DNA from: a candidate division WOR-3 bacterium
Lineage (GTDB): Bacteria; Hydrothermota; UBA3072
DNA length: 64,000 nt
Assembly: GCA_039804165.1 (NCBI GenBank)
Contig: JBDRZZ010000008.1
Location: 5,265-69,264 of the forward strand
Reading direction: 5' to 3'
In this document: positions 53,786 through 64,000 of the stretch, in pieces
How the letters are laid out: every line of letters begins with the position of its first letter
Numbering within the stretch: the stretch's first letter is position 1
The notes under the pieces: generated by a model
Database searches by the model: none
Told to the model about the DNA's origin: nothing
What the model saw: the letters and a program-made list of their open reading frames with translations, nothing else
Program-made: the position numbers and the translations under genes

Positions 53786-56180
53786 AAAATTTCTTAGAAT
53801 TTTTATTTCACCTAAAACCTCATTTCTTCTTGTATTTTTTCTTATTCTGAGTGTTATAATTGGCACATTAATTGATAGGAATTATGGAAAGTCTACTGCA
53901 GAAGTTCTTGTTTATAATTCTAAATGGTTTACAATTCTTTGGTCTTTCTTCGCTATTACTCTTTTGACAAATCTTATTTATTTTAGGTTATGGAAGAAAA
54001 AGGCTATCTTTTTTTTCCATCTTGCAATTTTGATTATTCTATTAGGTTATGGAGTTACTCGGTTTTCAAGCGTGGAAGGTTTTCTTCATCTTAGGGAAGG
54101 AGAGGGGGGAAATGAGTTTTTCTCTCCCCATCCTTATTTGTGGATTAAGGTGAGTGATGATAATTTTTCTATGAATAAAGAATGTCCGATTTATGATATT
54201 TTGGGGGAAGGATGGGAAAGAAAAATCGATGCTGGGGATTATCCTATTTATCTTAAGATTGAAAATTATATCCCAAATGCAAGAAAGGCAATTGTGGAAG
54301 ATTCTACCGGAGAACCTCTCTTAGAAATTGTTGTTTTTACTCCTCATTTTTCTACTTCTTGGATTTTAGAGAAAGGAGAAAAGGATTCTTTATTTGGCAT
54401 TAATTTTGGTTTTGAAGCTCAGTTTAAAGGAAAAGATCCTTTTATTAATTTTGAAGAAAAAAAAGAAAGAATATGTTTTTTCGCAAATCGCCCTATTAAA
54501 ATGGAAGATAAAGCTGGGCAGAGATATAATCCTTTTATTTATGTGGAACTGGAAAGTTTAAAAATTTATACAATTGATACAGTTTCTTTTATGTTAACCA
54601 AATATCAGCCAAAAGGAAGAATTAAAGCCATTCCTATGGAAATCTTTGAAGAAAATTTAAAACGCATTGAGGCAATTAATGTGATTGTAAAAAAGGGAAT
54701 TTTCCATAGCTCATTTTCATTATTCTTGGAAGATAAAGACAAGTCTAACTCAAAAGTATTTGATTTTAATGGACTTAAGATGAATTTGAAATTTGGGCAG
54801 AAATCATTTTTTTTGCCTTTTACATTACGTTTGGTAGATTTTAAAATCAAGCGATACGAAGGTAGAGAGGAGCCATCTCAGTTTCAAAGCGAGCTGGTAA
54901 TAGAGGAGCCTTATCTTAAAAAAGGGAAGTATTATTCAATTTGGTTGAATCATCCGCTTTTTTATAGGGGCTATCATGTATATCAACACTCTTTTGATAA
55001 GGATGAGAAAGGCTCTACTTTTTTTGTTGTAAAAGATCCTGGAACTCCTATTGCATATTTCGGCTTTTTCCTACTTATTGTAACAATGATTTTTATAGCT
55101 TTTAGCCCTAAAGGAAGAATTAGGGAACTTAAAAGAGGACTTGAGAACTCTTTTTTATCCTTTTTATTTCTTAATTTTTGTTTTAATCTTTCTTCCTGGA
55201 ATGTAAAAATTGAGAATTTTTATTATCGTATTAATATTTTTGAAAAATTAGGGGAGTATTTTTTAGTTATTATAGGACTTTTTCTGTTAATGAATTTGTT
55301 TTTAAGGATTTTAAAGGTTCGCTTTAAAAAAACATTTTCTTTTGTAGATAAATTTCTTAATTTTGGAATATTTGTTGGATTTTTGGGATTAAGTTTTGGT
55401 TTAGCTATTAGGTGGTTTTTGTCTGGTTATCCGCCATTGAGTAATAAATATGAAACTATGATTTTCGTCTCTTGGGCTATTCTTTTAGCTGGAATTTTAC
55501 TCTCTTTTAATTCTCGTTTACCAATTCTTTTTGGAGGAACCTTCTCCGGGGTTTTGTTAATCCTTGCTCATTTATCCTCAAGCTATAAAATTAACCCTCT
55601 ATCTCCTATTTTGAAGTCAAAGTGGTTAATTTTTCATGTTGGCATTGCAATAACTAGTTATGGGTTCTTTTTTATAGGAACCGGAATGGCAATTTTTACT
55701 CTTTTAGTGTTGGGGCTTTCAATCTCTAAAAGAGAAAATCAACTTCTTTTTAAGACTTTGAAGTGGAGTAAAATTATAGAACAAGCGCTTTGGATTGGTC
55801 TTTTCCTTATTATTTTAGGAACAATATTTGGAGCAATATGGGCAAATGAAAGTTGGGGGAAATATTGGGATTGGGACCCAAAAGAAGCTTGGACATTAGT
55901 TGTGATTCTTAGCTATACTCTTCTTCTTCATCTTCGTGTTATTTTCCCTTCTAATTGGAGATATTGGCTGATTGTAAGTTCAATACTTTGTTTTGGGAAC
56001 TTGCTTATGACGTATTTTGGGGTAAATTTATTTTACTCAGGGAAACATTCATACATAAATGGAGGGTTTACTAAATTTCCCATAGGAATAATTCTATTTT
56101 TAGGAATTTGGTTCTTATTATCAATTCTTGCGTATCGAAATAAAGATATATTAAATCCGGAGGGCAAAAGTCGCTTCTAA
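53775..56180 (+). CDS. Cytochrome c synthase, ResB-CcsA fusion (CcsBA)
   Basis: The 801-residue product joins ResB/CcsB (about 1-450) and CcsA (about 485-790). ResB has 'SFLLVFFLILSVIIGTLI', a large outside domain, and 'YRGYHVYQHSFDKDEKGSTFFVVKDPG'. CcsA has the heme-handling WWD motif 'ESWGKYWDWDPKEAWTLVVIL' and membrane histidines, for example in 'HLRVIF' and 'LIFHVGIAITSYG'. System II synthases attach heme to CXXCH apocytochromes outside the inner membrane. A CXXCH lipoprotein gene lies in the facing operon and may be a client. The 3' end overlaps the converging gene by 30 bases. Confidence 0.9.
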   Translation: MIIKKFLRIFISPKTSFLLVFFLILSVIIGTLIDRNYGKSTAEVLVYNSKWFTILWSFFAITLLTNLIYFRLWKKKAIFFFHLAILIILLGYGVTRFSSVEGFLHLREGEGGNEFFSPHPYLWIKVSDDNFSMNKECPIYDILGEGWERKIDAGDYPIYLKIENYIPNARKAIVEDSTGEPLLEIVVFTPHFSTSWILEKGEKDSLFGINFGFEAQFKGKDPFINFEEKKERICFFANRPIKMEDKAGQRYNPFIYVELESLKIYTIDTVSFMLTKYQPKGRIKAIPMEIFEENLKRIEAINVIVKKGIFHSSFSLFLEDKDKSNSKVFDFNGLKMNLKFGQKSFFLPFTLRLVDFKIKRYEGREEPSQFQSELVIEEPYLKKGKYYSIWLNHPLFYRGYHVYQHSFDKDEKGSTFFVVKDPGTPIAYFGFFLLIVTMIFIAFSPKGRIRELKRGLENSFLSFLFLNFCFNLSSWNVKIENFYYRINIFEKLGEYFLVIIGLFLLMNLFLRILKVRFKKTFSFVDKFLNFGIFVGFLGLSFGLAIRWFLSGYPPLSNKYETMIFVSWAILLAGILLSFNSRLPILFGGTFSGVLLILAHLSSSYKINPLSPILKSKWLIFHVGIAITSYGFFFIGTGMAIFTLLVLGLSISKRENQLLFKTLKWSKIIEQALWIGLFLIILGTIFGAIWANESWGKYWDWDPKEAWTLVVILSYTLLLHLRVIFPSNWRYWLIVSSILCFGNLLMTYFGVNLFYSGKHSYINGGFTKFPIGIILFLGIWFLLSILAYRNKDILNPEGKSRF

Positions 56181-57338
56181 TTCAAATAGAAGTTCTTCCC
56201 TACATACATCAGCTATCAAATATAAAGCGGGAATATCAGAAAGGCCTAAGGATTTTGAAATTTCTTGATAAATTGGGAAGTCACTTTCTCTCTTAATAAA
56301 TATTGTAGCTTCGCAGAGGTCTTTTATGGAAGCTCCTTCTAAACTGATAAGAGATTTTACTACTTCTATTGTATGTTTTACTTGGGATGGGAAATCCCCA
56401 AGGTGAATACTTTCTCCTTTCTCGTTTATAGAAGCAGTTCCTGAGACAAAAATCCATTTTACTTCTGGCTCTACTACACAGGTAGCTCGCGCAAAAGCCG
56501 AACCGTATTTATAGGGCGGACATTGTAAAGTCCCTGGAAGTGGACGAATTTGAATTTTAGAACCGGCTTTCGGAGAGACTGCGAGGAGGTCCATAATTGT
56601 GGAAGCTCCTTTTGGATTTTTCCCACCAATTCCTGTACTTGCAGGTAAGGGAAATTCTTCTATTATATTAAGTTTTTCTTCTTTTGGAATTAATCCAAAC
56701 TCTTTATAACAAGTATTTCTTGCTAAATTGAATTCGTTATACCAGTCTAAGATTTTATCTACATAAATCCAAGTTCTAACCACATCTCGGTAAGAAGCTC
56801 CTTTAGATTTTAAAAGGGCTTCCGCTTTCCGAAACATATTTTCTGCTTGCTTTTGATAAAATTTTTTGTTTTTTAGATTTTTCCCCTCTATACTTTGAAG
56901 CTGTATATAAATAGCTCCATTTCTATTCCAGATTCTACCTATAGGAAGATTCCCCTTTTTAAATATTTCTATCTTTTCTTCCGGAATAGTTGGAGAAAAA
57001 GAACGAATTTGAATTCCTGAAAAGGGACTGTCAAAGCAAGATTTTCCTTCGATGTAAGTTATAATTCCTGCATCCAAAGGTTTTTTAATTTTCATTTTTT
57101 TATTTCGGATTTTAAGTATTTTTTTGTAAAATTCTATATTTCCAAAAATTCTTTCATGAATAATCTCTGATTTTGAATTTGTTAGAATTTCTGCAATTTT
57201 ATCGTAAATGGCAGAAGCTATTTTAAGAGGATCTGTATTTTTTTCGGTTACAAGCCCAGTTATACATAAATAGGTATTTTGAATTTCGGTAAGGAAAATT
57301 TTAAATTCAGGGTATGAGTAAGAGCTTCTTTTGATCAT
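56151..57338 (-). CDS. RidA-superfamily protein related to FkbO/Hyg5 chorismatases
   Basis: The 395-residue product has an N-terminal degenerate half and a C-terminal YjgF/RidA-like half (about 245-395). The latter includes 'KWIFVSGTASINEKGESIHLGDFPSQVKHTIEVVKSLISLEGASIKDLCEATIFIK'. The double-RidA layout, 'SGTAS' and the '.H.GD...Q..HT' pattern match chorismatase-like proteins, which cleave chorismate to hydroxybenzoates plus pyruvate. Whether the active site is complete cannot be judged by eye; a RidA-type deaminase-like role is the alternative. It is the last gene of a minus-strand operon, 8 bases after the CXXCH lipoprotein gene, without a clear ribosome site. Confidence 0.65.
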   Translation of the reverse strand: MIKRSSYSYPEFKIFLTEIQNTYLCITGLVTEKNTDPLKIASAIYDKIAEILTNSKSEIIHERIFGNIEFYKKILKIRNKKMKIKKPLDAGIITYIEGKSCFDSPFSGIQIRSFSPTIPEEKIEIFKKGNLPIGRIWNRNGAIYIQLQSIEGKNLKNKKFYQKQAENMFRKAEALLKSKGASYRDVVRTWIYVDKILDWYNEFNLARNTCYKEFGLIPKEEKLNIIEEFPLPASTGIGGKNPKGASTIMDLLAVSPKAGSKIQIRPLPGTLQCPPYKYGSAFARATCVVEPEVKWIFVSGTASINEKGESIHLGDFPSQVKHTIEVVKSLISLEGASIKDLCEATIFIKRESDFPIYQEISKSLGLSDIPALYLIADVCREELLFELEATFALRI

Positions 57339-57346
57339 AAACTAAT

Positions 57347-58885
57347 CTATTGGGGATGTGGAACCCAGGTAGGTTTTTCTTCTTCTTTCTTTTGAGTTGG
57401 TGTTAATTTTGGATCTAAATTTGCCTGAATTGGCTTTTTATAAGCGGATTTTGCTAAATTCTTCGGTGAGAAACGGACTGGTTTTTTGATGAATTCAGGC
57501 ACATTGAAATTTTCTAAACATGTTTCGTAATAAGAAGGATTTTTTTGAGGGAGAATAAATGGCTTTGATACATTTCCCTCTTTATCAATGTAGGCAAAAT
57601 ATGGCCTTGAGAATAAGTGGTCCATCCTTTTACTGGAAAAGACAATCCAACGGCTGTTACTTGACCAACTGTGAAAACTTTCTGTATATTCGGTGTTGAG
57701 TTCTAATTTTTTTGTTTCCCCGGAAGAAAGGTTCAAAAGATATAGATCAGAACTAGATAAATAAACAGGGAAATTTCCATATGCAGAAACTGTGAAAAGC
57801 ACAAAATTTCCATCAGGGGAAACACGGGGTTGATTGATACTCCCTCCAACTTTAGATGCGGAGAGGACAAGCTCTAATTTACCCCAAGTTTTTGTCTTTT
57901 CTTCGAAAGGAATCCGCATTAAATCGTATTGAATTTTATTATACGCTAGTTCTTTTTGGGATGGATCCTCGTAGGTTTCAAGTTTAGGAGCACTTGAAAA
58001 GTATAAATATTTTCCATCCGCTGACCAGGTAGGCCAGTTTTCCATTCTGTTTTGGTTTGCTATTTGAGAATCGGTTGTTATAGTGTTTGAAGGGATATCA
58101 TATATTAGTAAATCTGAGGCTCGGTCTAATACGTCTCTTGGCTCCCCAATGGAGTGGTAAAACAAAAGAAGTTTATTTATTGAGAATGCAATGAGGTTTC
58201 CAGATGGGTGCCAGGCAGGATAGGCTACAGGAGCTTGATTAAATGCAGTTCTTGTATCAATTTTGTATACATCGTTTCCAAGCACTAATAACATTGCTGT
58301 GCCTGGACCTCTCCTTAAATGCAAAAGCCATTTTTCCGGATTATTACTAAAGAAATTGTGACAGTTAATACAATTTTCTTGAGTTAATCTATTGATAAGA
58401 ATGGGAGACTCTTCAAAATTTTCAATACATCTCTGATAGATCCCCATTTTTTTCCAGTAGGTATATAAAGGGCCAAGGCGACGATAAGCAATATAAGAGT
58501 CAATAGAGTCTAAAGCGATTTGATTTATAATAGGAGAGAAACGAAGCCAATTACCCAAAGAATCTTTTATTGCAATTTCTATTTTGTAGGAATTTCCTCT
58601 ATTTAAAGATAGAAAATTCTTCCAGGCTTTCATAGGAATTTTGATAATAGGTGATTTCCTAAAAATTTTAATGGGAGCCCCATAAGAACCTTGTATTTCT
58701 ACCTTATATTGAGTTCCCTTTTCTTCAATTCGGAAATTTAAAGGAGCGATATTTGGGGGAATCGTAATTCCAGAGTAATCCGGAGAAATTGTTGGTGAAC
58801 GGGGAACGAGCATTTCAGTTTGGGAAGAAGAGCATCCAACCCAAAAGTTAAAAAAAATTATATAAAACAAAATTGCTTTTTTCAT
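57347..58885 (-). CDS. CXXCH-containing lipoprotein with TolB-like (PD40) beta-propeller
   Basis: I take the ATG at 58885 (512 residues), which follows GGAGAGAAG and overlaps the upstream stop as ATGA; an ATG at 58927 would precede the signal. The lipobox is 'FWVGC' (Cys18). A single c-heme motif 'CINCH' (Cys172, Cys175, His176) precedes a TolB-type propeller (about 190-480). Its PD40 blades include 'YPAWHPSGNLIAFS', 'WPTWSADGKYLYFSS', 'QPRVSPDGNFVLFTVS' and 'SFHSWSSNSRWIVFSSKR'. It is probably a membrane-anchored c-type cytochrome facing the periplasm or outside, matured by CcsBA. The partner and role are unknown. Confidence 0.75.
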   Translation of the reverse strand: MKKAILFYIIFFNFWVGCSSSQTEMLVPRSPTISPDYSGITIPPNIAPLNFRIEEKGTQYKVEIQGSYGAPIKIFRKSPIIKIPMKAWKNFLSLNRGNSYKIEIAIKDSLGNWLRFSPIINQIALDSIDSYIAYRRLGPLYTYWKKMGIYQRCIENFEESPILINRLTQENCINCHNFFSNNPEKWLLHLRRGPGTAMLLVLGNDVYKIDTRTAFNQAPVAYPAWHPSGNLIAFSINKLLLFYHSIGEPRDVLDRASDLLIYDIPSNTITTDSQIANQNRMENWPTWSADGKYLYFSSAPKLETYEDPSQKELAYNKIQYDLMRIPFEEKTKTWGKLELVLSASKVGGSINQPRVSPDGNFVLFTVSAYGNFPVYLSSSDLYLLNLSSGETKKLELNTEYTESFHSWSSNSRWIVFSSKRMDHLFSRPYFAYIDKEGNVSKPFILPQKNPSYYETCLENFNVPEFIKKPVRFSPKNLAKSAYKKPIQANLDPKLTPTQKKEEEKPTWVPHPQ

Positions 58886-60684
58886 TTTTTCTTCTCTCCA
58901 ATAAATTTTATGAACCAATAATACCAATAAGTGTCGCCGAGCTCCTCTTTAAGTTCATTTAAGGAGGTTTTATCTAATTGAGCTTGAAGAAGAAGAGATT
59001 GAAATTTTGAAAAACGCTGAAAAATATAAGAATTAACATAAGGTTTTAATGGGTCAATTTGTCTCCATTTTGATAGGAAGGCATAAAGAACAACTGCTTC
59101 TTGAATGTGCCGAGGAATTCTATTATATCCAAAAGTTTTAAATTTGTTTATGTTTTCCCATATTACTCTAAGATTCCCTCTTAGGAGTTCATAAGCCACT
59201 AAATATTCAAATGCCATTCTGTTTTTAGGATTTTGTTGGAGTAAAATCAAAAGTTCTCTCTCTGATGGTTCTGCTATTGAAATGAAATCATTCTCTGGGA
59301 TTAAACTTTGGAATTCTTTTAGGGTTCTATCTTTTTCAAATAAGTCTTTTTCTTCTGCCAATCCGAGTAAAAATTTCGCTCTCGTTCGGCTTTTTATAGT
59401 GTATTTTAATTTTCTCCAAAACATCTTAGCAGTTTCTTTTTCGCCTTTTAGAAGATAAATAAGACCTATTCTATCTAATATTTCGGGAGTTTGCCCACTA
59501 ACTTCCATAGATTCATTAGCCCAGTGTAAAGACTCCGAAATAAGACCAAGTTCAAAGAAAAGTTCACAAGCTACTTCCGGATTCTCAAAGCAAAGTTCCC
59601 GATTTGGAAGAAGCCCAATGGGTCCAAACCATTGAGGGTATGCGAAAGCCGAGTCTAAGAGATGACCTTTGTAGTAAAGAGCTCTATTTATTTGAATTGT
59701 AAGATGAGGATTTATAGACGTTAGTTTTTTACCAATCCTAAGAGTGCTTTCCCAATCCATTTTTCTAGATGCGCGGAAAACCATTAAGCGTTTTGTAAGG
59801 GAAGAGTTAAAGCCAATCCATATTTTAAGAAAAAGAGTAAATAGAATAGAAATTGTTCCTCCAACCCATATTAAATCTTTTATTTTTCTGAACTTGTTTC
59901 TTATCTTGTCTAATAGAGAAGCGAAAAACGCAAAACCTCCAATTAAAGGAAAAATTAGAAGAAATCCCAAACGGGCAAAAAGAGGGGGGTAAGATCCTTC
60001 AATTGGAAGATGATGTAGGCAAGCTTGCCGAAAGGAAGTAAGAGAGAAAAAGGAACCAATTATACAAAATAGTCCAGAAATTAAAAGGTAAAATAAGCTC
60101 CTTTTGGATTTAAAATTTATCCATTCCCAAATAGCACAGAAAATTGTGAAAATTAAGAAAGCACCTCCGCAAATCCAGAATGAAACCCCACTTAAAATTG
60201 TATATATTCCTATTTTAACTAGTTGAGATTTTAGATTCCATTTAATGAATAACCAAGTAAAAATTAATACAATAAGAGTGGCAATTCCTAATGATAAAGG
60301 TGTTTGATAATAAGCATATAAAAAAAGAAGGAATATTCCGGGAATCCAATGAATAGTGTGTATCTGGGTTTTCCAGAGGATATTTGTGATTTTTTTTGTA
60401 AAAAATGCAATCCCCAAGAGTATTGCAGAAAGAAATAAAGCTCCAATTAAAGGATATTCAAGAATTTGTCCCAAAAAGGCAGAAATATAGTCTACAAGCC
60501 CACCCGAGATAGAGAGATGCTGTTTTAGAAAATCCCAATATGTAAAAAATATAGGGCGTTGAAATTCATAAATTAGTTGAGAATGGACTCTAAAAATTAT
60601 AGCAAATAAGGATAGAGAAAAGACCAAAAAGTCTTGTGCCCAAACTTTATAACGATAATTTATCTTAGACAAGTAAGAATTCAT
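58882..60684 (-). CDS. Multi-pass membrane protein with TPR-like C-terminal half (DUF6057-like)
   Basis: The 600-residue product has about ten hydrophobic spans in residues 1-300. A C-terminal soluble half (about 310-600) follows, with helical repeats such as 'LGLISESLHWANESMEVSGQTPEILDRIGLIYLLKGEKETAKMFWRKLKY'. The layout resembles DUF6057 proteins of Bacteroidetes; I am only moderately sure of that match. It is coupled by a 4-base overlap to the CXXCH lipoprotein gene and leads that operon. It may be the membrane partner of the cytochrome. There is no Shine-Dalgarno in its short leader. Confidence 0.6.
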   Translation of the reverse strand: MNSYLSKINYRYKVWAQDFLVFSLSLFAIIFRVHSQLIYEFQRPIFFTYWDFLKQHLSISGGLVDYISAFLGQILEYPLIGALFLSAILLGIAFFTKKITNILWKTQIHTIHWIPGIFLLFLYAYYQTPLSLGIATLIVLIFTWLFIKWNLKSQLVKIGIYTILSGVSFWICGGAFLIFTIFCAIWEWINFKSKRSLFYLLISGLFCIIGSFFSLTSFRQACLHHLPIEGSYPPLFARLGFLLIFPLIGGFAFFASLLDKIRNKFRKIKDLIWVGGTISILFTLFLKIWIGFNSSLTKRLMVFRASRKMDWESTLRIGKKLTSINPHLTIQINRALYYKGHLLDSAFAYPQWFGPIGLLPNRELCFENPEVACELFFELGLISESLHWANESMEVSGQTPEILDRIGLIYLLKGEKETAKMFWRKLKYTIKSRTRAKFLLGLAEEKDLFEKDRTLKEFQSLIPENDFISIAEPSERELLILLQQNPKNRMAFEYLVAYELLRGNLRVIWENINKFKTFGYNRIPRHIQEAVVLYAFLSKWRQIDPLKPYVNSYIFQRFSKFQSLLLQAQLDKTSLNELKEELGDTYWYYWFIKFIGEKKK

Positions 60685-60704
60685 TTTTAAAACGATTTTT
60701 GAAA

Positions 60705-60732
60705 AATATACAGAATGCTATTAAAATGTCAA
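60705..60732 (-). promoter_or_regulatory. Promoter of the membrane protein / CXXCH lipoprotein operon
   Basis: On the minus strand TTGACA (60727-60732) and TATATT (60705-60710) are 16 bases apart. The leader is about 13 bases and has no ribosome site. Confidence 0.65.
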
Positions 60733-60817
60733 GAGTGATATTTTCTCTAATGGAATCTCAACTTTCTATTTGATGGTCGCTATTTTAAGCTTAATATAAA
60801 AAAGAAAAATTTTTGGA

Positions 60818-60846
60818 TTGACAAAAATTGAAAGTTAATATATATT
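60818..60846 (+). promoter_or_regulatory. Promoter of the NfnAB-like pair
   Basis: TTGACA (60818-60823) is followed by TATATT at 60841-60846 (17 bases); TATATA at 60839-60844 (15 bases) is an alternative. The ATG lies at 60868 after a weak CGGAG. Confidence 0.55.
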
Positions 60847-60867
60847 TCCTTCCACACGGAGTTACAA

Positions 60868-63106
<2,239 letters not shown>

Positions 63107-63171
63107 ACTCAAGATAGTTTCTTATAAATCTCTTTAAAAAATAAAAGAAAGTTTAATTCCCTTTTTGATAA

Positions 63172-63260
63172 CGGAGAGGCAGGGATTCGAACCCTGGTCC
63201 CACGATTAAATGGGAACACGATTTCCAATCGTGCACCTTCGGCCTCTCGGTCACCTCTCC
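63172..63260 (-). tRNA. tRNA-Ser(GGA)
   Basis: The 89-base sequence folds with a perfect 7-bp acceptor stem (GGAGAGG/CCTCTCC) and a long variable arm typical of serine tRNA. The anticodon stem is CACGA/TCGTG and the anticodon GGA (63224-63226 on the complement). The T arm is CAGGG-TTCGAAT-CCCTG. CCA is not encoded. It lies 16 bases after tRNA-Thr on the same strand. Confidence 0.95.
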
Positions 63261-63276
63261 ATTTATATTCATTTTT

Positions 63277-63349
63277 AGCTGGTGAGCGGGATCGAACCGC
63301 TGACCTGCGCATTACGAATGCGCCGCTCTACCGGTTGAGCTACACCAGC
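63277..63349 (-). tRNA. tRNA-Thr(CGT)
   Basis: The 73-base sequence has the acceptor stem GCTGGTG/CACCAGC, D arm GCTC/GAGC, anticodon stem GCGCA/TGCGC with anticodon CGT (63314-63316), and T arm AGCGG/CCGCT. CCA is not encoded. It is transcribed first, just after a promoter on the same strand. Confidence 0.95.
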
Positions 63350-63358
63350 ACTTTAAAA

Positions 63359-63386
63359 ATATTATTAAAAATTAAGAAATAATCAA
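63359..63386 (-). promoter_or_regulatory. Promoter of the tRNA-Thr / tRNA-Ser pair
   Basis: On the minus strand TTGATT (63381-63386) and TAATAT (63359-63364) are 16 bases apart. The predicted start is 2-4 bases before tRNA-Thr. Confidence 0.6.
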
Positions 63387-63416
63387 CCCCTTTTAAAAAA
63401 AAATTTAAAAAAACCC

Positions 63417-63444
63417 TTGACAAGATGAATATTTTTTATATTAT
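63417..63444 (+). promoter_or_regulatory. Promoter of tuf
   Basis: TTGACA (63417-63422) and TATTAT (63439-63444) are 16 bases apart, followed by a leader of about 100 bases and AAGGAGG before the ATG at 63550. The leader has only weak hairpins. Confidence 0.7.
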
Positions 63445-63549
63445 ACCATAAAACTTTTTAGGTTTTTTAAAAAAGTAAAGGATAATTGGAGGTTTCAAAA
63501 GCCTCAAAAAGAAGGGGTTTATATTTTTATTATATTAAGGAGGTATATA

Positions 63550-64000
63550 ATGGCGAAGGGCAAGTTTGATAGGACGAAGCCGCATTTAAATGTTGGGACG
63601 ATTGGACATGTAGATCATGGGAAGTCCACGTTGACTTCTGCGATAACAAAGGTTTTATCGGCTAAGGGGTTAGCTGAGTTTGTTCCATTTGATCAGATAG
63701 ATAAAGCTCCGGAGGAGAAGGCGAGGGGTATAACGATTCAGTTAGCTCATATTGAGTATGAGACGGAGAAGAGGCATTATGCTCACATAGATTGTCCTGG
63801 TCATGCTGATTACATAAAGAATATGATAACTGGTGCTGCTCAGATGGATGGTGCAATATTAGTTGTGAGTGCTCCTGATTCAGTGATGCCTCAGACGAGG
63901 GAGCATGTTTTATTAGCGAGGCAGGTTAATGTTCCTGCTATAGTAGTTTATGTAAACAAAGTAGACATGGTAGAGGATCCCGAGTTATTAGATTTAGTTG
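63550..64000 (+). CDS. tuf: Translation elongation factor Tu, cut by the window end
   Basis: The first 150 codons are visible. '[27 protein letters not shown]' holds the P-loop GHVDHGKS (about residues 19-26). '[42 protein letters not shown]' gives switch I and the DCPGH switch II. '[19 protein letters not shown]' contains the guanine-specificity motif NKxD, with Val where Cys is common. EF-Tu brings aminoacyl-tRNA to the ribosome. The AAGGAGG start is ideal. Codon choice differs from the neighbours, with more GCG, ACG and AGG, as expected for a very highly expressed gene. Confidence 0.97.
   Translation, partial: MAKGKFDRTKPHLNVGTIGHVDHGKSTLTSAITKVLSAKGLAEFVPFDQIDKAPEEKARGITIQLAHIEYETEKRHYAHIDCPGHADYIKNMITGAAQMDGAILVVSAPDSVMPQTREHVLLARQVNVPAIVVYVNKVDMVEDPELLDLV

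Noticed and set aside
63109-63312. 67-codon minus-strand frame across the tRNA genes
   Set aside because: It runs through tRNA-Ser and is an accident of the tRNA sequence.

Overview
The window comes from a low-GC bacterium with a Gram-negative envelope. Support for two membranes: TolC, a TonB-dependent receptor, several beta-barrel proteins, a PorV-like protein, lipoproteins, and surface proteins ending in type IX-like (T9SS/Por) sorting domains. Codon use is AT-rich and the proteins are rich in K, E and I. This fits a deep-branching FCB-related or WOR-3 (Stahlbacteria)-type lineage, perhaps thermophilic. That placement is inference; no rRNA is present to test it. No CRISPR array, phage or intact insertion sequence was seen.

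Layout. (1) 1-7777: the 3' part of a giant surface protein gene, with two in-frame heptamer-repeat insertions. (2) 7820-14227: an envelope-stress and efflux block. It has a Spy/CnrX-like lipoprotein, an ECF sigma factor, a 98-residue single-span protein (anti-sigma candidate), a second Spy-like protein, then TolC, MacA-like and MacB-like genes. Its order recalls the CnrYXH metal-sensing systems, and ECF-type promoters precede both Spy-like genes. (3) 14231-16439 (-): a metallo-beta-lactamase-fold hydrolase and a radical SAM/SPASM enzyme, followed by a gene-poor stretch with a possible gene relic. (4) 17049-21395 (-): beta-barrel protein, second ECF sigma factor, zinc-finger anti-sigma factor and Ig-like repeat protein. 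(5) 21465-24227 (-): amino-acid permease fused to an EIIA domain, and a secreted protein. (6) 24425-26341: groES-groEL. (7) 26372-30658 (-): AmmeMemoRadiSam-type radical SAM enzyme, ABC-2 exporter, TPR-like protein and methyltransferase. (8) 31385-33393: corrinoid protein and MtaB-type methanol:corrinoid methyltransferase.

(9) 33593-56180 is a long + strand run. It holds a TonB receptor, a surface protein and a PorV-like protein, then a xylan/beta-glycan module (GPH symporter, GH43, GH10, PfkB kinase, GH3, GH116). It ends with a corrinoid-activation (RACo-type) protein, two GT2 glycosyltransferases and a CcsBA cytochrome c synthase. (10) 56151-60684 (-): a chorismatase/RidA-like protein, a CXXCH lipoprotein with TolB-like repeats, and a multi-pass membrane/TPR protein. 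(11) 60868-63106: an NfnAB-like flavoprotein pair, then tRNA-Ser(GGA) and tRNA-Thr(CGT) on the minus strand and the start of tuf.

How it works together. The cell appears to import beta-xylan or related oligosaccharides and finish their hydrolysis inside. Methyl groups, probably from methanol, can enter via MtaBC kept active by RACo. Two ECF circuits appear to watch the envelope. Most housekeeping-type promoters are TTGACA-N16-TATAAT-like, and several minus-strand genes look leaderless.
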